Assembly: GCA_020073615.1 (NCBI GenBank)
Contig: JAIQEX010000014.1
Coordinates: 1 to 64,000 of the forward strand
Length of the DNA stretch: 64,000 bases
Direction: 5' to 3'
Source of the DNA: Terriglobia bacterium
Lineage (GTDB): Bacteria > Acidobacteriota > Terriglobia > Bryobacterales > Bryobacteraceae
Shown here: piece after piece, positions 7,260 through 16,000 of the stretch
Layout: every line of letters starts with the position of its first letter
Numbering within the stretch: the first letter of the stretch is position 1
The notes under the pieces: generated by a model
Seen by the model: only the letters and a program-made list of their open reading frames with translations
The model's database searches: none
What the model was told of the DNA's origin: nothing
Made by a program: the position numbers and the translations under genes

Positions 7260-9778
7260 GCGAACGTCACCGAAACCCTCCGATAGCCTTCTCCCGCGGG
7301 AAAGTGCAGACGCAGGCGGGAGCCGGCCAGCTCCGCTCCTCCGGCGCGCACGTTGGGCCGGTTGAGGCGCACGGCGAGCTCCTGTTCCTGGCCGCCGGGC
7401 GCTTCGAAATCCACCTCGTACTTGTCGGCGGAGCGGCGTTCGCCCACCACTTTCAACTGCGCCGTGCGCGAGCCCGGCAGAGGAAGGCGCGCGGGGATGC
7501 CTACTTCGACCGGCGGGAGCGGCAGTGCGAGCTCGTGCGTTGCCGCCACTGGCGAGCCGCACGGTTGATCGCGCGGCGCGGTCTGTGCGGCCAGGCACAG
7601 GACCTCGGGCGAAGCCGAGTGCGCGCGCACGATGAGCCGGTCCTTCTCACGCGTGAATTCGAGCTCGATGCGCGAATCGCCGAGCGGCACATTGCGGAGC
7701 AGCGCCTTATCCCAGGCAGCGGGCAGGTTGGGCGCCAGGCGCAGGGTGCGGTGCGGCGCGTCCCAATCCAGGCCGAACAGCCCGCGGAGGGCCGGGGTCA
7801 GGACCATGGCGGAGGACCAGACCTGGTGCGAGCTGCTGCGTCCCAGCGGCTGGAAAAATTCGCCGGAAAGCAGCTCCGTGACCGAGCCGAGGTCCTGTTG
7901 CCAGGTGAGGCCGGCGTTCTGCATGAGGTGAGCGTAGCCGGCAAGCGCGCGGCCGGCGCGGTACTCGGCGAGCGAGACCCAGCCGGTGAAGAGCGGCCAG
8001 ACCGTGCCCTGGTGATAGCTGATGGGATCGTAGAAAGGCGTGCGTTCGCTGATGTCCCGAGTGCCCCAATCGGTGGAGAACTCGGCCGCGGCCCAGCGGC
8101 TCAACATGGCATCGGCATGTTCGAGGGCGAGCCGCCCGCTCCACCACGCCACCGCCGGATAGATGGTGGCGGTGTGGTCCAGGCTGCCGTCGGAGTTCCG
8201 GCTGAAGGCGTAGAACTGCGCGGCCGGTTCGTAGTATTCGGCCTCGATGGCGGTGCCGATCTGGGCGGCCTTGCGACGGGCATCCGCGGCCAGGGCGCGG
8301 TCGTTCATCAGCGATGCCAGGCGCGACATGGCATCGGCGGACTGTTGATCGAGCGCCGCGAGATAGATCTCCTGGTGCGGCATGCCCGGCGGCCAGGACT
8401 CCACCCACCCGGTGCCCTCGGTGTTTTCGTAGATGCCGTCGCCATCGGAATCGTGGGCCCGCGTGAATGCGTAGGCGCGCTGGACGGCGTCCCAATGGGT
8501 GCGCAGGAAGGCGGTGTCGCCGCTGGCCGCGACATAGTCCGCCATCGCCATCACGAACAGGGGCGACGAATCGGCCGCGGCATAGAAGTAGGGGGTAGCT
8601 TGCCAATCCACCAGGCCGGCGGCTTGCGAATACTCGTGCATGATCTTGCCGTCGGCGCGCTGCCTGCGGATGAGGAACTCCAGCGCCTGCCGGGTGAGCG
8701 CGAAATCGCCATAGCTGTTGATGGCGTACGTCGTCCACAACGCGTCGCGGCCGAAGAACCACGCATAGCCGGGCCGCGCGGAATCGCCCGATGCGTAGTA
8801 GCCGGCGACCAGCCCGGTTTCTTCGCCCAGCCGGACTTGTCCCTGATCGATGGCGATGGCGGCCCAGCGCAGCGCGCGGTCGAATTCGGGATCGGGCGTC
8901 TCGGCGGCGAGGCGGGTATCGAAGAAGTGCGCATAGTAGCGCTCGGTTTCGCGGTAGAGTTCAGGGATGCGGCCGTTGAGCGCGGCCAGCCGTTGTCCTG
9001 GCGCCTCGCGGCCGCCCAGCGCGATCAGCAGCGGAAAGAATAGGCCGGCATCGGCCTTCGGGTCGAAGGAGAGCTTCAGCTCCAGGGGATAGGTTTGCGG
9101 GCGTTCCTGGTAGGGCGGCAGAATGCCGGGCGCGGCGCGCGGCATGGCGACGGCGGCGGAAAAGCCGGGGTCGTCGGTGTGCAGCACGTAGTAGCCGCCG
9201 CCCTCGGCCACCCACTCGGCATTGGGCGCGCCGAAGTTGGGCGCCGGCCACATGCGCAGCATCTCCGGCTTGAATCGAAAGGTGAGCCGCAAAGGGCGGG
9301 CGGAGTCGATCTCGAACAGGACCACGGCGCCCGCGCCCGCATCGGCATCCGTGCGCGGCGCGAACATGCGCTGCTTCACCGTGAAGGCCGCGTGCGCATA
9401 GGTAATGGTAGTCATGGCCGGGGAAACTTCGATGGCGGCGGCATGCGCGCATACGTCGATCGGCACAGGATAATCGGCGAGCTCGGCGGTAATGGCGAAG
9501 CGGCTGAGAATCTTGACGGGATACACCCACGCTTCGAACTCCCCGCGCTGCTCGCCGAACAGCGCGCCGCGCGGGCCCGCCACGGTAAACGGTTTGCCGG
9601 CTTCCACGGGACGGGTGATCGTGAGCGGATCGGCCTGAATCGCAAACCGCGGGGTGGGCCGGAGGGCCGGCATCTCTGTTGCCGCGGCCCCGAGGGTGGC
9701 AAGCGAGCCGGCCAGCAGGACGGCCAGCGAGCGATTCCGCGGCAGGTTGATAGCGGCCGAAAACGGGCATCCGCGCAT
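7253..9778 (-). CDS. Exported (alpha/alpha)6-barrel glycosidase, debranching-enzyme (GDE/amylo-alpha-1,6-glucosidase)-like
   Basis: Protein of 841 residues with a signal peptide-like N-terminus (SLAVLLAGSLATLGAAA). A beta-sandwich N-domain (about 40-260) precedes an (alpha/alpha)6 barrel. Recognisable barrel segments include YAWFFGRDALWTTYAINSYGD, a DSDGDGIYENTEGTGWVESW loop with several acidic residues (possible calcium or catalytic loop) and DPISYHQGTVWPLFTGW. The resemblance is to the C-terminal domain of glycogen debranching enzymes and related GH63/GH133-type hydrolases. First gene of an operon with the trehalase and the methyltransferase. The export signal argues against intracellular glycogen debranching and for breakdown of an external alpha-glucan or oligosaccharide. 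The exact linkage is unknown. Confidence 0.78.
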   Translation of the reverse strand: MRGCPFSAAINLPRNRSLAVLLAGSLATLGAAATEMPALRPTPRFAIQADPLTITRPVEAGKPFTVAGPRGALFGEQRGEFEAWVYPVKILSRFAITAELADYPVPIDVCAHAAAIEVSPAMTTITYAHAAFTVKQRMFAPRTDADAGAGAVVLFEIDSARPLRLTFRFKPEMLRMWPAPNFGAPNAEWVAEGGGYYVLHTDDPGFSAAVAMPRAAPGILPPYQERPQTYPLELKLSFDPKADAGLFFPLLIALGGREAPGQRLAALNGRIPELYRETERYYAHFFDTRLAAETPDPEFDRALRWAAIAIDQGQVRLGEETGLVAGYYASGDSARPGYAWFFGRDALWTTYAINSYGDFALTRQALEFLIRRQRADGKIMHEYSQAAGLVDWQATPYFYAAADSSPLFVMAMADYVAASGDTAFLRTHWDAVQRAYAFTRAHDSDGDGIYENTEGTGWVESWPPGMPHQEIYLAALDQQSADAMSRLASLMNDRALAADARRKAAQIGTAIEAEYYEPAAQFYAFSRNSDGSLDHTATIYPAVAWWSGRLALEHADAMLSRWAAAEFSTDWGTRDISERTPFYDPISYHQGTVWPLFTGWVSLAEYRAGRALAGYAHLMQNAGLTWQQDLGSVTELLSGEFFQPLGRSSSHQVWSSAMVLTPALRGLFGLDWDAPHRTLRLAPNLPAAWDKALLRNVPLGDSRIELEFTREKDRLIVRAHSASPEVLCLAAQTAPRDQPCGSPVAATHELALPLPPVEVGIPARLPLPGSRTAQLKVVGERRSADKYEVDFEAPGGQEQELAVRLNRPNVRAGGAELAGSRLRLHFPAGEGYRRVSVTFAW

Positions 9779-9937
9779 AGGACGGTTTTCTGAGTATAGC
9801 CGACGCGCGGGCCATGGCTCAGTAGCCGATCTGGTACCGATGGGCCGGGAGATTGGGTCTCATAACCAAGGTCAGCATTGCAACGTTGCGCATCAGCGTA
9901 CAAAATTCTGACGACGATAGGAAACAGGTAAACGGCT
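9779..9937 (+). promoter_or_regulatory. Divergent intergenic region
   Basis: The 159 bases separate the glycosidase operon (reverse) from a small forward gene and must hold promoters for both. It is locally AT-richer near 9880-9920. I see no convincing -35/-10 pair, riboswitch or operator palindrome. Confidence 0.3.
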
Positions 9938-10183
9938 ATGTACACGCTGATTGAATATTCCACGGGGACGATCGTTGAGGCCGTCGTGCTGAGCCGGCAG
10001 GAGAACCGCATGCGCGTTGTGGTTGCCGGCTCCGCGGACGCGCTGGGACTGAGACGCCTGGGCCGGCAATGGGTTACCGAGAGCGGGGAACCAGTCGAGT
10101 TCGGATTTTTGATGAGCGGCGGACTGGTGAAGGAGAGTACCGATTCTCATGTGCAACCCCTGACGGCCCGCATCGCGGGATGA
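9938..10183 (+). CDS. Small conserved-looking hypothetical protein (81 aa)
   Basis: Eighty-one residues beginning MYTLIEYSTGTIVEAVVLSRQ, with an alternating beta-strand pattern and no membrane segment or signal peptide. The composition is that of a small cytosolic beta-barrel or beta-sheet protein. It stands alone: a divergent glycosidase operon is upstream and the DedA-rhodanese gene converges on it 35 bases downstream. I do not recognise a family with certainty. Good codon usage and a defined intergenic space upstream favour a real gene. Confidence 0.6.
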   Translation: MYTLIEYSTGTIVEAVVLSRQENRMRVVVAGSADALGLRRLGRQWVTESGEPVEFGFLMSGGLVKESTDSHVQPLTARIAG

Positions 10184-10218
10184 CGGAAGGGCGGCCGGAG
10201 CGGCCGGAGCAAAAGGCT

Positions 10219-11148
10219 TCAGGCGCCGGTCTTCTGCGCCATCTTCAATTGGCGCCAGGCGTCCACACCGCCTTGGAGTGGACGAACGCGGGTGATGCCT
10301 TCGGCTCGTAACAGCAGCGCCGCCCGGGCGCTGGACGCTTCGTTGGGTCAACTGCAGAAGAGAACGATTTCGCGGTCGCGGGGAATCTCGCGATGGCGCG
10401 AGCGAAGCTCCTCCACGGCGATGCGGATGACGCCGGGAATCGCGCATGGCTCAATGTCCATGGCGGTTCGCAAGTCTATGATCGTCACTTCCTCGCCGGC
10501 ATTCAGTCTGGTCCGCAGTTCCTCCGCGGTGATACGGGCGATGGCAAGCTGCTTGAGGAATCGCCGGCGTTGGACGAACTTCCAGAGGATCCAAGCGGCG
10601 AGCAGTGCCAGGACCAGCACCACCAGCCCGGAACCCATTTGCGCGGCGCGGGCCTCTACGATCTCTATCTGTCCGCCGAAAGCGTAACCGAGACCGGTAT
10701 AGGAAGCCACCCAGAGAAAAGCGCCGGCGGCGTCGAACATCAGAAACCGGCGGATGCCGGCGCCGGAGCAAGCGGCCAGGGGCGCAGCGACCGCGTTCAA
10801 TCCGGGAATGAACTTGGAAACCAGCAGCGAGCGCAGGCCATATTTCACGAACGCGTTCTCAGTCCGGCGCACGCACGAATCGGGCTCCAATGCAACGCGG
10901 CAGAGAAAGCGCAACACCTTCGGGCCGCGGCGGCGCCCCACTTGAAACCAGACACTATCGGCGATCAGGCTCGCCGCAACGCCGCAGGCGACCACGAGCA
11001 GCGGGTTCAGCCTGCCGGAGCGGGCCAGCGCCCCGCACGCCAGCAGTACCGGGATAGAGGGAAGCGGCAGCGCACCCTGCTCGGCGAGAATCCAGAAAAA
11101 CACCAGGAGGTAACCGTGCCGGACGACAAAGGCGATCAGGTGGCCCAT
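10219..11148 (-). CDS. DedA membrane protein-rhodanese fusion with in-frame UGA (candidate selenoprotein)
   Basis: Residues 1-200 form a DedA/SNARE-associated integral membrane domain (GALPLPSIPVLLACGALARSG, SKFIPGLNAVAAPLAACSG). Residues about 215-309 are a rhodanese domain (EEVTIIDLRTAMDIEPCAIPGV, then RPLQGGVDAWR). The frame is broken only by TGA at 10348-10350, codon 267, in the active-site loop Phe-Cys265-Ser-UGA-Pro-Asn-Glu. From my knowledge of DedA-rhodanese fusions this loop is normally CSCPNE, so the UGA replaces Cys. The frame downstream is intact to the next TGA at 10219 and keeps the family C-terminus, and a 7-bp hairpin follows the UGA. Either selenocysteine is inserted or a single mutation truncated the gene at 10348. 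ATG 11148 was chosen because the membrane domain begins there. Confidence 0.72.
10315..10333 (-). promoter_or_regulatory. Candidate bacterial SECIS hairpin
   Basis: In the mRNA, 14 bases after the UGA of the DedA-rhodanese gene, CAGCGCC pairs perfectly with GGCGCUG around a five-base CGGGC loop. The apical loop begins 21 bases after UGA and has G at its second position. Both fit my recollection of bacterial SECIS geometry. In such GC-rich DNA a 7-bp hairpin can arise by chance, so this is suggestive only. Confidence 0.4.
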
Positions 11149-11278
11149 GGGAAACAGTTCATTGTAGTGCAGGGCCGGACTGCCGGCGGCGCGCGCGCGG
11201 TCGGCGCCTGCAAATTTCGATATGCTAACTGCTAGGCACTCGATGGTGGAAGTTCCCGGACATTGGAGGTGAGCCCTT

Positions 11279-12391
11279 ATGAAATCGCTGGCGGTGGTAG
11301 CCTGTATGCTGACGGGCTTGACCATGAGCCTGTGGGCGGCGGACACGCGGCGCGCGGCGGACTCCGCGCCTTGGAGCGGCCAGTCGGCGGCCGCCTATCT
11401 CGAGGGGCGGCTCAAATGGTGGATGACCTGGCCGCCGGCGGCACGCGATCATGAAACGTTCTGCGTCTCGTGTCACACCGTGGTGCCCTACTCCATGGCG
11501 CGGCCTGCCTTACGGGCGGCGCTCGCGGAACCATCCGCGTCGGAGCTCGACCACAGACTCCTGGACAACGTCGCCAAGCGCGTCCGGATGTGGAATGAGG
11601 AAGAGCCGTTCTACCCCGGCGCCAAGGCGGGCGAATCGCGCGGCACGGAGTCGGTGCTCAACGCTCTGATCCTGGCGGACTACGATGCTCTCACCGGCAA
11701 ATTGAGCGCGGATGCGCGCCTGGCGTTCGACCGCATGTGGTCGCAGCAGTTGGCGGAGGGCGAGGGCAAAGGGGCGTGGCCGTGGTTCCAGTTCCACTAC
11801 GCGCCATGGGAGGGCGACTCGCAGTTCTACGGCGCCACGCTGGCCGCCATCGCCGTGGGCACCGCGCCTGGCAACTATCGGTCCGCCCCGGAAATTCAGG
11901 ACAGCCTGGCCTTGCTGCGCGAGTATCTGGCGCGGCAGCGCGCGGCGCAAACCCCGATAGACCGCGTGATGCTGCTGTGGGCATCTACGAAGCTGCCCGG
12001 GCTGCTCACGCGCAACCAGCAGAAGACCATCGTCGAGGAAGCGCTGAGCCGGCAGCGGGCGGACGGCGGCTTCAGCCTGACGTCGCTCGTGGGAAAGTGG
12101 CAGCGGAAGGACGGCACACCGCTCGAGACGCGCAGCGACGGCTACGCCACCGGGGTGGTGGCTTTCGTGTTGCAGCAGGCGGGTGTGGCGCGCCGCCAGC
12201 CGACGTTGCGGCGGAGCCTGGAATGGCTGGAGCACAATCAGGACAGGACGGACGGCCGCTGGCTGGCCTGGTCGCTGAACAAGCAGCGGGACCCGGTCTC
12301 CGACATTGGCCGTTTCATGAGCGACGCGGCCACGGCGTTCGCGGTGATGGCGCTCGATCCGCGGTCAGAAGCGTCCCACGGGCACTTCTAA
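11279..12391 (+). CDS. Exported alpha/alpha-toroid (prenyltransferase/squalene-cyclase-like) protein with a CxxCH motif
   Basis: Protein of 370 residues with a signal peptide (LAVVACMLTGLTMSLWAAD). Near residue 62 is FCVSCHTVVPYSMARPALR, a c-type heme CxxCH signature. The remainder is helical with repeat units like those of prenyltransferase/squalene oxidase toroids, for example RQRADGGFSL and LEWLEHNQDRTDGRWLAWSLN. No terpene-cyclase DxDD motif was seen, so cyclase activity is not supported. A periplasmic heme-bearing or redox role is inferred from CxxCH plus export. Its 3' end overlaps the converging phosphopantetheinyl transferase gene by 27 bases. Expression context is unknown; the upstream DedA gene is divergent. 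Confidence 0.75.
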   Translation: MKSLAVVACMLTGLTMSLWAADTRRAADSAPWSGQSAAAYLEGRLKWWMTWPPAARDHETFCVSCHTVVPYSMARPALRAALAEPSASELDHRLLDNVAKRVRMWNEEEPFYPGAKAGESRGTESVLNALILADYDALTGKLSADARLAFDRMWSQQLAEGEGKGAWPWFQFHYAPWEGDSQFYGATLAAIAVGTAPGNYRSAPEIQDSLALLREYLARQRAAQTPIDRVMLLWASTKLPGLLTRNQQKTIVEEALSRQRADGGFSLTSLVGKWQRKDGTPLETRSDGYATGVVAFVLQQAGVARRQPTLRRSLEWLEHNQDRTDGRWLAWSLNKQRDPVSDIGRFMSDAATAFAVMALDPRSEASHGHF

Positions 12392-13075
12392 GCAGACGGG
12401 CGGGGCGGGCGGCGGCGCGGCGACCACGGTGAACAGGAAGCCCTCGGTCTTCCGCCACCAGCCGTGAAAGGCTCCGCTGGCGTGATGCACCAGCAAGGGA
12501 TGCCAGGTGTCGGAGTCGCCGGCGAGCCGCGGCGCGTAGTTGGGGCTGACCGAAAGCGACCGGGTGTCGAGGCGGAGGCCGGTGCGCAGCGCCTTGAGCC
12601 CACTCTCCTTGGCGCTCCACAGCAGGGTCGCCAGCGCCGGCCGGTCCGCAGCCGGGGCCCGTGCGACCAGGGCCTGTTCTTCGGGCGTGAAGTAGTCGGC
12701 CAGAAACCCTTCGCTGCGCGGTTCGACGAGCTCCAGGTCGCAGCCCAGCGCCGCATCGGACCCGGCGATGGCGCACACCGCCCGCCCGGCGCGATGGCTG
12801 ATGGAAATCCGCACGGCCGCCGGCCGGCAGGAGAAAAAAGCCTCGGGGGCGCCGGAGGGCGCGGCGCGGATTTCCAGGAGGGCCAGCGCTTCGCGATGGC
12901 CTGGCCCATGGCGGTAAGCGGCCAGGGCGTGCTTGGCGGTCCAGCGGCCCAGCCGCCAGTCGGCGCGGCGCTTGGGAAACCGCATGGCATTCAGGCAGTC
13001 GGTTTCGCTGGCGCTGAGCCAGTCGTTCTCCGCCGGCAGATCCGCGTCAGTCTGCTCCAGCCAATAGACGTCCAT
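12365..13075 (-). CDS. 4'-phosphopantetheinyl transferase (Sfp/AcpT superfamily)
   Basis: Transfers 4'-phosphopantetheine from CoA to carrier-protein domains. The 236-residue length fits Sfp-type enzymes. The Mg-binding motif GCDLE (Asp113, Glu115) and the WSAKESGLKAL motif (about 153-163, Lys156/Glu157) are intact, as is an upstream ISISHRAG segment. ATG 13075 starts 2 bases after the megasynthase stop, and an alternative GTG at 13081 overlaps that stop as GTGA. Either way the two genes are translationally coupled, so the megasynthase carrier domains are the expected substrate. All four of those lack the usual serine, so the small ACP at 46.7 kb or other carriers may also be clients. Confidence 0.9.
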   Translation of the reverse strand: MDVYWLEQTDADLPAENDWLSASETDCLNAMRFPKRRADWRLGRWTAKHALAAYRHGPGHREALALLEIRAAPSGAPEAFFSCRPAAVRISISHRAGRAVCAIAGSDAALGCDLELVEPRSEGFLADYFTPEEQALVARAPAADRPALATLLWSAKESGLKALRTGLRLDTRSLSVSPNYAPRLAGDSDTWHPLLVHHASGAFHGWWRKTEGFLFTVVAAPPPAPPVCLEVPVGRF

Positions 13076-13077
13076 GG

Positions 13078-16000
13078 TCACACCATAACGGCGTGCAATG
13101 CGCGGAACGGCTCGGCATCGACCGCATTGGGAAGCGCCACCGTGCCGTATCCGGCGATCCGCGCGTAGACGTTGCCGGCGGCATCCACCACCTCCGCATC
13201 GAAGGTTTCGCGATCCGGGTTGGGGGTGACCACCGCGTACAGCGGGCCCTCGACGAGCGCGGGCGAGCGCCCCGGCGCGACCCGGCGAATCTGCCGCGGC
13301 AGAGCCATGCGGCCCTGCGTGCTGATCTCCCAGAGCCCCGCGGTTTGCAGGCACAGCTCGAGGAGCCGCGGCGCCATGAGCAGCGGGCGCTCGGGCGGGT
13401 GATGGTTGTCGGGCAGGGGATGCGCCATCTGGCCGGCGACCCTCTCCCTATCCAGCCATGCCCGCTCCACCACCTGGTAGGCGGGTCCGTGGAAGTACAC
13501 GCGATAGATATCGGCGGCCGCGACCACCGGCCCTTCGGGCACGCCCGGTGCGCGCGCGATGGCGGCTTCGCGAGGCTGCCTGGCGAGCCGCACGCGGGCC
13601 GTGAAATGCGTGGTTACTTGCGGCTCGGCCTGATTGGGCAGTTGGCGGCTGCCGGTGAGGCGGCATTCCGCCACCAGGCGATCGCCCTGTGGATGCAGTG
13701 CCACCTGGATGGTGAGGGTGCGCGGTTCGCCGCGATAGAATTTGAACGGCGCGAGGAAGTTCACGTCTTCGACAACATCGATGTGCCAGTGCGGCGCCAG
13801 AGATTGGGCCGCTTCGGCAAAGGCTTCGACGCCCATGACGCCGGGCAGCACCGGCGTGCCGTCGATCTGGTGATCGTGGAGAAACGCCTGCTGGGCCGGG
13901 TCGAGCGTGGTCTCAATGGTGAAGGTGCCCGCCAGCGACGCACCGGCGAGCTTGCCGATCATCGGTCCGGTGGCGGCGGCCAGCGTCTCGGCCGCGGCCG
14001 GATCGAGTCCGCCAGTGGCATCCCATTCGTTCATCAGGATGCCCAGGCGCTGGCCGACGACGATTTCGCCGCGCGTGGCGCCCGCCGTCAGTTCGCGGCG
14101 GATCAAAGGTATGCCGGTCTCGGGCGGCAGCATGTCGATACCCGCCAGCTCCATCATTTTGGGGATGGAGCCGCGCGTGGCCATGCCGATGCCGCCCCAC
14201 GCCGTCCAGTCGATGGCGATGGCGCGCGTGGCCGGCCGGGTGGTGCGGAAGCTGGAGGCGAACTTGCACAGCAGGTCGTTGGCGGCGCTGTAGTCGGTCT
14301 GCCCGCCGTTGCCGAAGCGGCCGGCGATGGAGCTGAACGCCACCGTCGCCCCAAGGGGCATGTCGCCGATGGCGTGCAGCAGGTTGAACCAGCCGTCGCT
14401 CTTCACGTCGAAGACAAGGTCGAATTCGCGCGGATCTTTATCCGGCAGGAAGTGGCTGCGTTCGATGCCCGCGGCGTGCAGCAGGACGTCGATGCGCCCG
14501 CTGCGCTCGCGCACCTGCTGGATGATGTGGGCGACCCCGGCGGCATCCCGGAGGTCGACGCTGAAGTAGTGCGCCGTGCCGCCGGCCTCACGCACGGCAT
14601 CGATGGCGCTCTGCGCGGCTTGCGCGCGCTCGAGGGCCGCCAGTTCTTTTTCCACCAGCACCGGGGTGGCGCGCTCGCCGCGCGCCTGTATGCGCGCGAA
14701 CAGATCGCGTTTGAGCCCGTCGCGGTCGGTGGTGAAGCGTTTCAGGTCGGGATTATCGGCCGCGGGCTCGGGCACGAGGTCGAGCAGGTAGAAGGTGCCG
14801 CCCGAGGCGGCGGCCAGGTCGGTGGCGATGGCCGAAACAATGCTCCCCGCCGCGCCCGTGATCAGGAAAACGGTATCGCGGTTGAGCTCGAGGCCGGGGC
14901 CGCCGTCGGCCGCGGGCTGCTCTTCGAGGCCGATGGCGAAGCGCTCCCCGCCCTGGCAGCCGATCTCCACGGCGCCGGGGTCGCGCAGGGTTTCCGCGAC
15001 CAGGCTTTCGGCCACTTCCGCGGCCGCGCGCTCCGCTGCGAAATCGACGACTTTGGCCAGCGCGTCCGGGCGCTCGCGTTTGTAGGTCTTGGTGAAGCCC
15101 GCGACCGCGCCGCCCATGGGCGCGAACGCTCCAGCTTCGTCGTAGCCGTGAAGGCCGCCCAGGCGCGTCGCCGAAACCAGGAAGGTGCCGGGGTGGGACA
15201 CCTGCTCGTAGAGCACGCGCATGGCGGTGTACAGCGATTTGACGCGCACGCGCACGGCCTCATGCCAGGCCGCAGCGTCCAGATCGCCGAGGTGGCCCTC
15301 GTGATCCAGGGCGGGCAGCCAGTAGATGCCCTGCACGGGACCGGAGGCCAGCCACTCGTGGAGTTGATGGGTGAGCGCGGCGGCATCGGGAGCGCCGTCA
15401 ATCATGAGGGTTTCCGCACCGGCGGCCTGTAGCTGTTGCGCCAGGGCTTCGGCCACGCCGCCGCGGTCGGGCATGATGACCACGCGGCTTCCGGGGCCGA
15501 GGGTCACGCCCGTGGGTTTGCAGATATTGAGCGCCGGGCGCAGGTTGGGCACCGGGACGCGGCGTGGAATGCGGTTGGCGTCGTCGAGACTGGCGGCGCG
15601 CGGTCGAGCGGCCGGCGCGGTCTCGGGCCCGGCCGGGGAGCCCCCCTGCGCCTTCTGCCGGTCGTGCGCGAACTGAATCACGTGGGCCAGCGTGGGGAAA
15701 TCGCGCAGCTTGAGGTTTTCGTCGCGCGCGATGCCGAAGGCCGCGCGCACGGAAGCAAACATTTCGGCCTGCTTGACGGTGTCGACGCCGAGATCGGCTT
15801 CGAGATCCAGATCGAGATCGAGCATGTCGATGGGGTAGCCGGTTTTTTCGGCGACGATGGCGAGCACTTTGTCCTTGATGGGGTCGCCCGCGGGCGCCGC
15901 AGCCAGGGGCGGGGCGACCGGAGCGGCCGGGACCGGAGCAACAGCCGCCGCCAGCACGGTTTGCCGGTCGTGCGCGAAGCGGATCACGTGGGCCAGCGTG

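Noticed and set aside
7247-9043. Forward open frame of about 600 codons opposite the debranching-type glycosidase
   Set aside because: Mirror frame of a recognised glycosidase; no motifs, no plausible ribosome site.
10219-10348. Treating the rhodanese tail as a separate gene or a frameshift
   Set aside because: The tail is in the same frame as the upstream part with no indel. No start codon or ribosome site separates them; a single TGA is the only interruption.
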